DNA of 5,907 nt from the NCBI GenBank assembly GCA_013362195.1, contig JABFWM010000149.1, positions 1 to 5,907 on the forward strand. Direction: 5' to 3'. The notes beneath the pieces were generated by a model that worked only from the letters and a program-made list of their open reading frames with translations, made no database searches and had not been told where the DNA came from. The DNA is from Acidobacteriota bacterium. GTDB lineage: Bacteria > Acidobacteriota > Vicinamibacteria > Vicinamibacterales > 2-12-FULL-66-21. The position numbers and the translations under genes are program-made. Positions 5,311 through 5,907 of this stretch are shown here, piece after piece; the stretch's first letter is position 1, and each line of letters opens with the position of its first letter.

Positions 5311-5366
5311 GGGTTCGGAGGGGTCGACGGGTGCGGACGCCCGTGAACCCCTCGAACCCCGTGAAC
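5311..5366 (-). repeat. Three 9-nt tandem repeats folding into a long hairpin between ompH and fabZ-lpxA
   Basis: In the 75-nt gap after the ompH stop, the minus strand carries GTTCACGGG, GTTCGAGGG, GTTCACGGG in exact 9-nt register (5366-5340). The second and third units, from 5359, pair with the sequence down to 5311. GGGTTCGAGGGG pairs with CCCCTCCGAACCC (12 bp, one bulged C). The stem continues through a weak three-base internal region into ACGGG/CCCGT around an 8-nt loop. In RNA this is a near-continuous hairpin of about 19 pairs lying two codons beyond the ompH stop. The sequence after it is TGATACACTC, with no T-run, so it looks more like an intra-operon attenuator, processing site or 3'-stabilising stem for ompH mRNA than a full terminator. 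The function is inferred from position only. Confidence 0.65.
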
Positions 5367-5367
5367 G

Positions 5368-5907
5368 CTACTTCTTCGGCGCGGTCTTCGGCGCCGCGTC
5401 GAGCCGCTTAATCACTTCGTCGGAGATGTCGAGCCCCGGATCCCAGTAGGCGACGCCCGAATCCTGGATGCTGAACACCGCCTGCAAGCCCTTCTCCTCG
5501 GCGATCGCCTTGATCATCGGAATGAGCTTCTGCTGGAACTCGCCCTGCAGCTCGTTCTGCAGGTCGTTCACCTCCGCCTGCGCGTTCTGCTGCGAGAACT
5601 GGATGTCGCGCTGCATGCGGTCGATGTCCTTTTCGAGCTGCGACCGCGCGCTCTCGCTGAGCACGCCGGCGCTCGTGTTCATCTTCGTCTGCGTCGCCTG
5701 AAGCTGCTTGTTCTTCTCGTTGATCTCCGCCACCTTCTTGTCGTTCAGCACCTTCAACCGGGTGCTCGCTTCCTTGCCGGCCGCGGAGTTCGCCGCGATC
5801 GCCTGTATGTTCACGAACGCCATTTTCGCGCCCTGCGGGAACGGCACGGGCGGCTGGGGCCGTGGCGCGGCGGCGGGCGGCTGCGCCGCGGCCGGAGGCT
5901 GCGCACT
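5368..5907 (-). CDS. ompH: OmpH/Skp-family periplasmic chaperone, 5' end outside the window
   Basis: The visible part is 179 codons ending at a TAG (5370-5368); the frame is open to the right edge, so the true start and signal peptide lie beyond it. The first visible 30 or so residues are Ala/Pro/Gln-rich (QPPAAAPRPQPP, then VPFPQGAKM). This looks like a linker between an unseen signal peptide and the OmpH domain, so the internal GTG (5847) and ATG (5823) are not the start. The domain opens with MAFVNIQAIAANS, the usual OmpH beta-strand and turn. A long coiled coil follows (KVLNDKKVAEINEKNKQLQA through the Gln-rich DIQFSQQNAQAEVNDLQNEL), and then the returning strand GLQAVFSIQDSGVAYWDPGLDIS. 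It ends in a short Lys-rich tail. Skp/OmpH holds unfolded outer-membrane proteins in the periplasm and delivers them to BamA. ompH upstream of fabZ and lpxA is a classic order, often preceded by bamA. Confidence 0.93.
   Translation of the reverse strand, partial: SAQPPAAAQPPAAAPRPQPPVPFPQGAKMAFVNIQAIAANSAAGKEASTRLKVLNDKKVAEINEKNKQLQATQTKMNTSAGVLSESARSQLEKDIDRMQRDIQFSQQNAQAEVNDLQNELQGEFQQKLIPMIKAIAEEKGLQAVFSIQDSGVAYWDPGLDISDEVIKRLDAAPKTAPKK

Noticed and set aside
4174..5346. A 390-codon plus-strand open frame opposite fabZ-lpxA
   Set aside because: Same reason: Ala/Asp/Arg/Val-rich shadow of a well-supported gene, without recognisable domains. The same applies to the plus-strand frame 1762-2553.
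5823..5847. OmpH start at the internal GTG (5847) or ATG (5823)
   Set aside because: The frame stays open to the window edge with a Pro/Ala linker, and OmpH needs a signal peptide that is not present after either codon.

Overview
The window is a GC-rich stretch of bacterial chromosome, with G/C strongly favoured at third codon positions. It comes from a Gram-negative organism: it encodes early lipid A enzymes and the periplasmic chaperone OmpH/Skp. The combination of OmpH with an Ala/Pro-rich N-terminal linker, LpxI in place of LpxH, a UbiD-family decarboxylase next to what looks like a futalosine-pathway menaquinone gene, and a small secreted beta-rich protein suggests Acidobacteriota (Vicinamibacteria-like). 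This is inferred from gene content and style, not from a marker gene. A deltaproteobacterial-type lineage is the main alternative.

Layout, read along the minus strand from the right edge. (1) 5907-5368: the 3' part of ompH/skp; its signal peptide lies outside the window. (2) A 75-nt spacer with three 9-nt tandem repeats and a long imperfect hairpin. (3) 5292-4021: one continuous gene encoding a FabZ dehydratase fused to an LpxA acyltransferase. (4) A 100-nt convergent spacer with nested inverted repeats. (5) 3498-3920 on the plus strand: a 140-aa exported beta-rich protein with a strong ribosome binding site, the only plus-strand gene here. (6) A 127-nt divergent spacer filled mostly by a degenerate 7-nt tandem repeat. 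(7) 3370-2531: lpxI. (8) 2538-1600: a Gfo/Idh/MocA oxidoreductase, overlapping lpxI by 8 nt. (9) A 79-nt spacer whose downstream 56 nt are another 7-nt repeat array abutting the next start codon. (10) 1520-66: a UbiD-family decarboxylase. (11) 69-1: the first 23 codons of a probable futalosine-pathway radical SAM enzyme, with an ATGA overlap.

How the genes fit together: OmpH escorts outer-membrane proteins. FabZ and LpxA both act on (R)-3-hydroxyacyl-ACP, at the branch between phospholipid and lipid A synthesis. LpxI performs the fourth lipid A step. The oxidoreductase may act on a sugar nucleotide in the same pathway, but this is unproven. The UbiD-type enzyme and the radical SAM gene probably belong to menaquinone synthesis, so the cluster runs from envelope genes into quinone genes. 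No lpxD lies between ompH and fabZ, and no lpxB is in the window.

The most unusual signals are the FabZ-LpxA fusion, and the fact that all four intergenic spacers carry short-period degenerate tandem repeats (periods 7, 7, 9 and 10). The two heptamer arrays share a TGCCG-like core. No RNA gene, CRISPR array or insertion sequence was seen.
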